Source: Acinetobacter sp. | Lineage (GTDB): Bacteria > Pseudomonadota > Gammaproteobacteria > Pseudomonadales > Moraxellaceae | Direction of reading: 5' to 3' | DNA: 5,666 bases | Assembly: GCA_030152605.1 (NCBI GenBank) | Contig: JASLJB010000216.1 | Coordinates: 1-5,666 of the forward strand | Shown: piece after piece, positions 5,535 to 5,666 of the stretch | Layout: each line of letters opens with the position of its first letter | Position numbering within the stretch: the stretch's first letter is position 1 | Made by a program: the position numbers and the translations under genes | Notes under the pieces: generated by a model | Databases searched by the model: none | Seen by the model: only the letters and a program-made list of their open reading frames with translations | Told to the model about the DNA's origin: nothing

Positions 5535-5666
5535 TTAATGATTCGCAGCTGCTGCTTCACGACGTTGCTGTTGTTGCTGTGCTTCTGCAATCGCTTCAGG
5601 CGTCATGCTTGGCGCATTTTTGAAGGCATGTTGCTGAGTGGGTTGTTGCTGTTTGCTCGGCATGTA
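5535..5666 (-). CDS. Gln/Ala-rich reading frame, C-terminal part or very small gene
   Basis: The minus strand is open from the window edge to a TAA at 5535-5537, giving 43 residues. The sequence is hydrophilic, with a run of Gln and Arg (QQQQQRR) and a final REAAAANH. I do not recognise the protein. An ATG at 5661-5663, the second codon in the window, could begin a complete 42-residue protein. Alternatively the frame may continue beyond the edge, making this a low-complexity C-terminal tail. The region where a ribosome site would lie is outside the window. Codon choice (CAA/CAG, GCA, GAA, CGT) agrees with the neighbouring genes. Confidence 0.5.
   Translation of the reverse strand, partial: YMPSKQQQPTQQHAFKNAPSMTPEAIAEAQQQQQRREAAAANH

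Overview
The window reads as ordinary chromosomal DNA of a gammaproteobacterium, most likely Acinetobacter or another Moraxellaceae member. This is inferred from the protein style, the A/T-leaning codon use, AAGGA-type ribosome sites and an overall base composition that looks mid-40s % GC by eye. No marker gene here settles the species. There is no IS element, phage gene, CRISPR array, rRNA or tRNA.

Layout, left to right. (1) 1-243, + strand: the 3' end of a YaeI/YkuE-type metallophosphoesterase with its GHTHGGQ metal-binding motif. (2) 287-844, - strand: an unnamed tail-anchored membrane protein whose N-terminus resembles part of the ribosomal L7/L12 C-terminal domain. It converges on gene 1 across a 43-nt gap containing small dyads. 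(3) 974-2287, - strand: a 12-helix MHS-family (ShiA/YhjE-like) proton symporter. A clear intrinsic terminator follows it at 930-954, so gene 2 probably has its own promoter. A two-copy 20-bp direct repeat lies at its probable promoter. (4) 2431-3084, - strand: a PAQR/hemolysin III-type seven-helix membrane protein (TrhA). (5) 3244-4605, + strand: a large class I SAM-dependent methyltransferase with a Ser/His-rich linker, divergent from TrhA. (6) 4889-5323, + strand: an ElaA-like GNAT acetyltransferase with a strong ribosome site, a consensus -35 box and three imperfect 16-17 bp tandem repeats in its leader. (7) 5535-5666, - strand: the end of a Gln/Ala-rich reading frame running to the window edge.

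The genes do not form an obvious pathway. They look like single-gene housekeeping or accessory units with their own regulatory regions. TrhA, the tail-anchored protein and the MFS carrier are membrane proteins, while the methyltransferase and acetyltransferase are predicted to be cytosolic.

I found no convincing undescribed multi-gene system. The points most worth following up are the L7/L12-like tail-anchored protein, the expanded linker in the methyltransferase, the repeat arrays at two promoters, and a long symmetric imperfect hairpin at 5423-5470.
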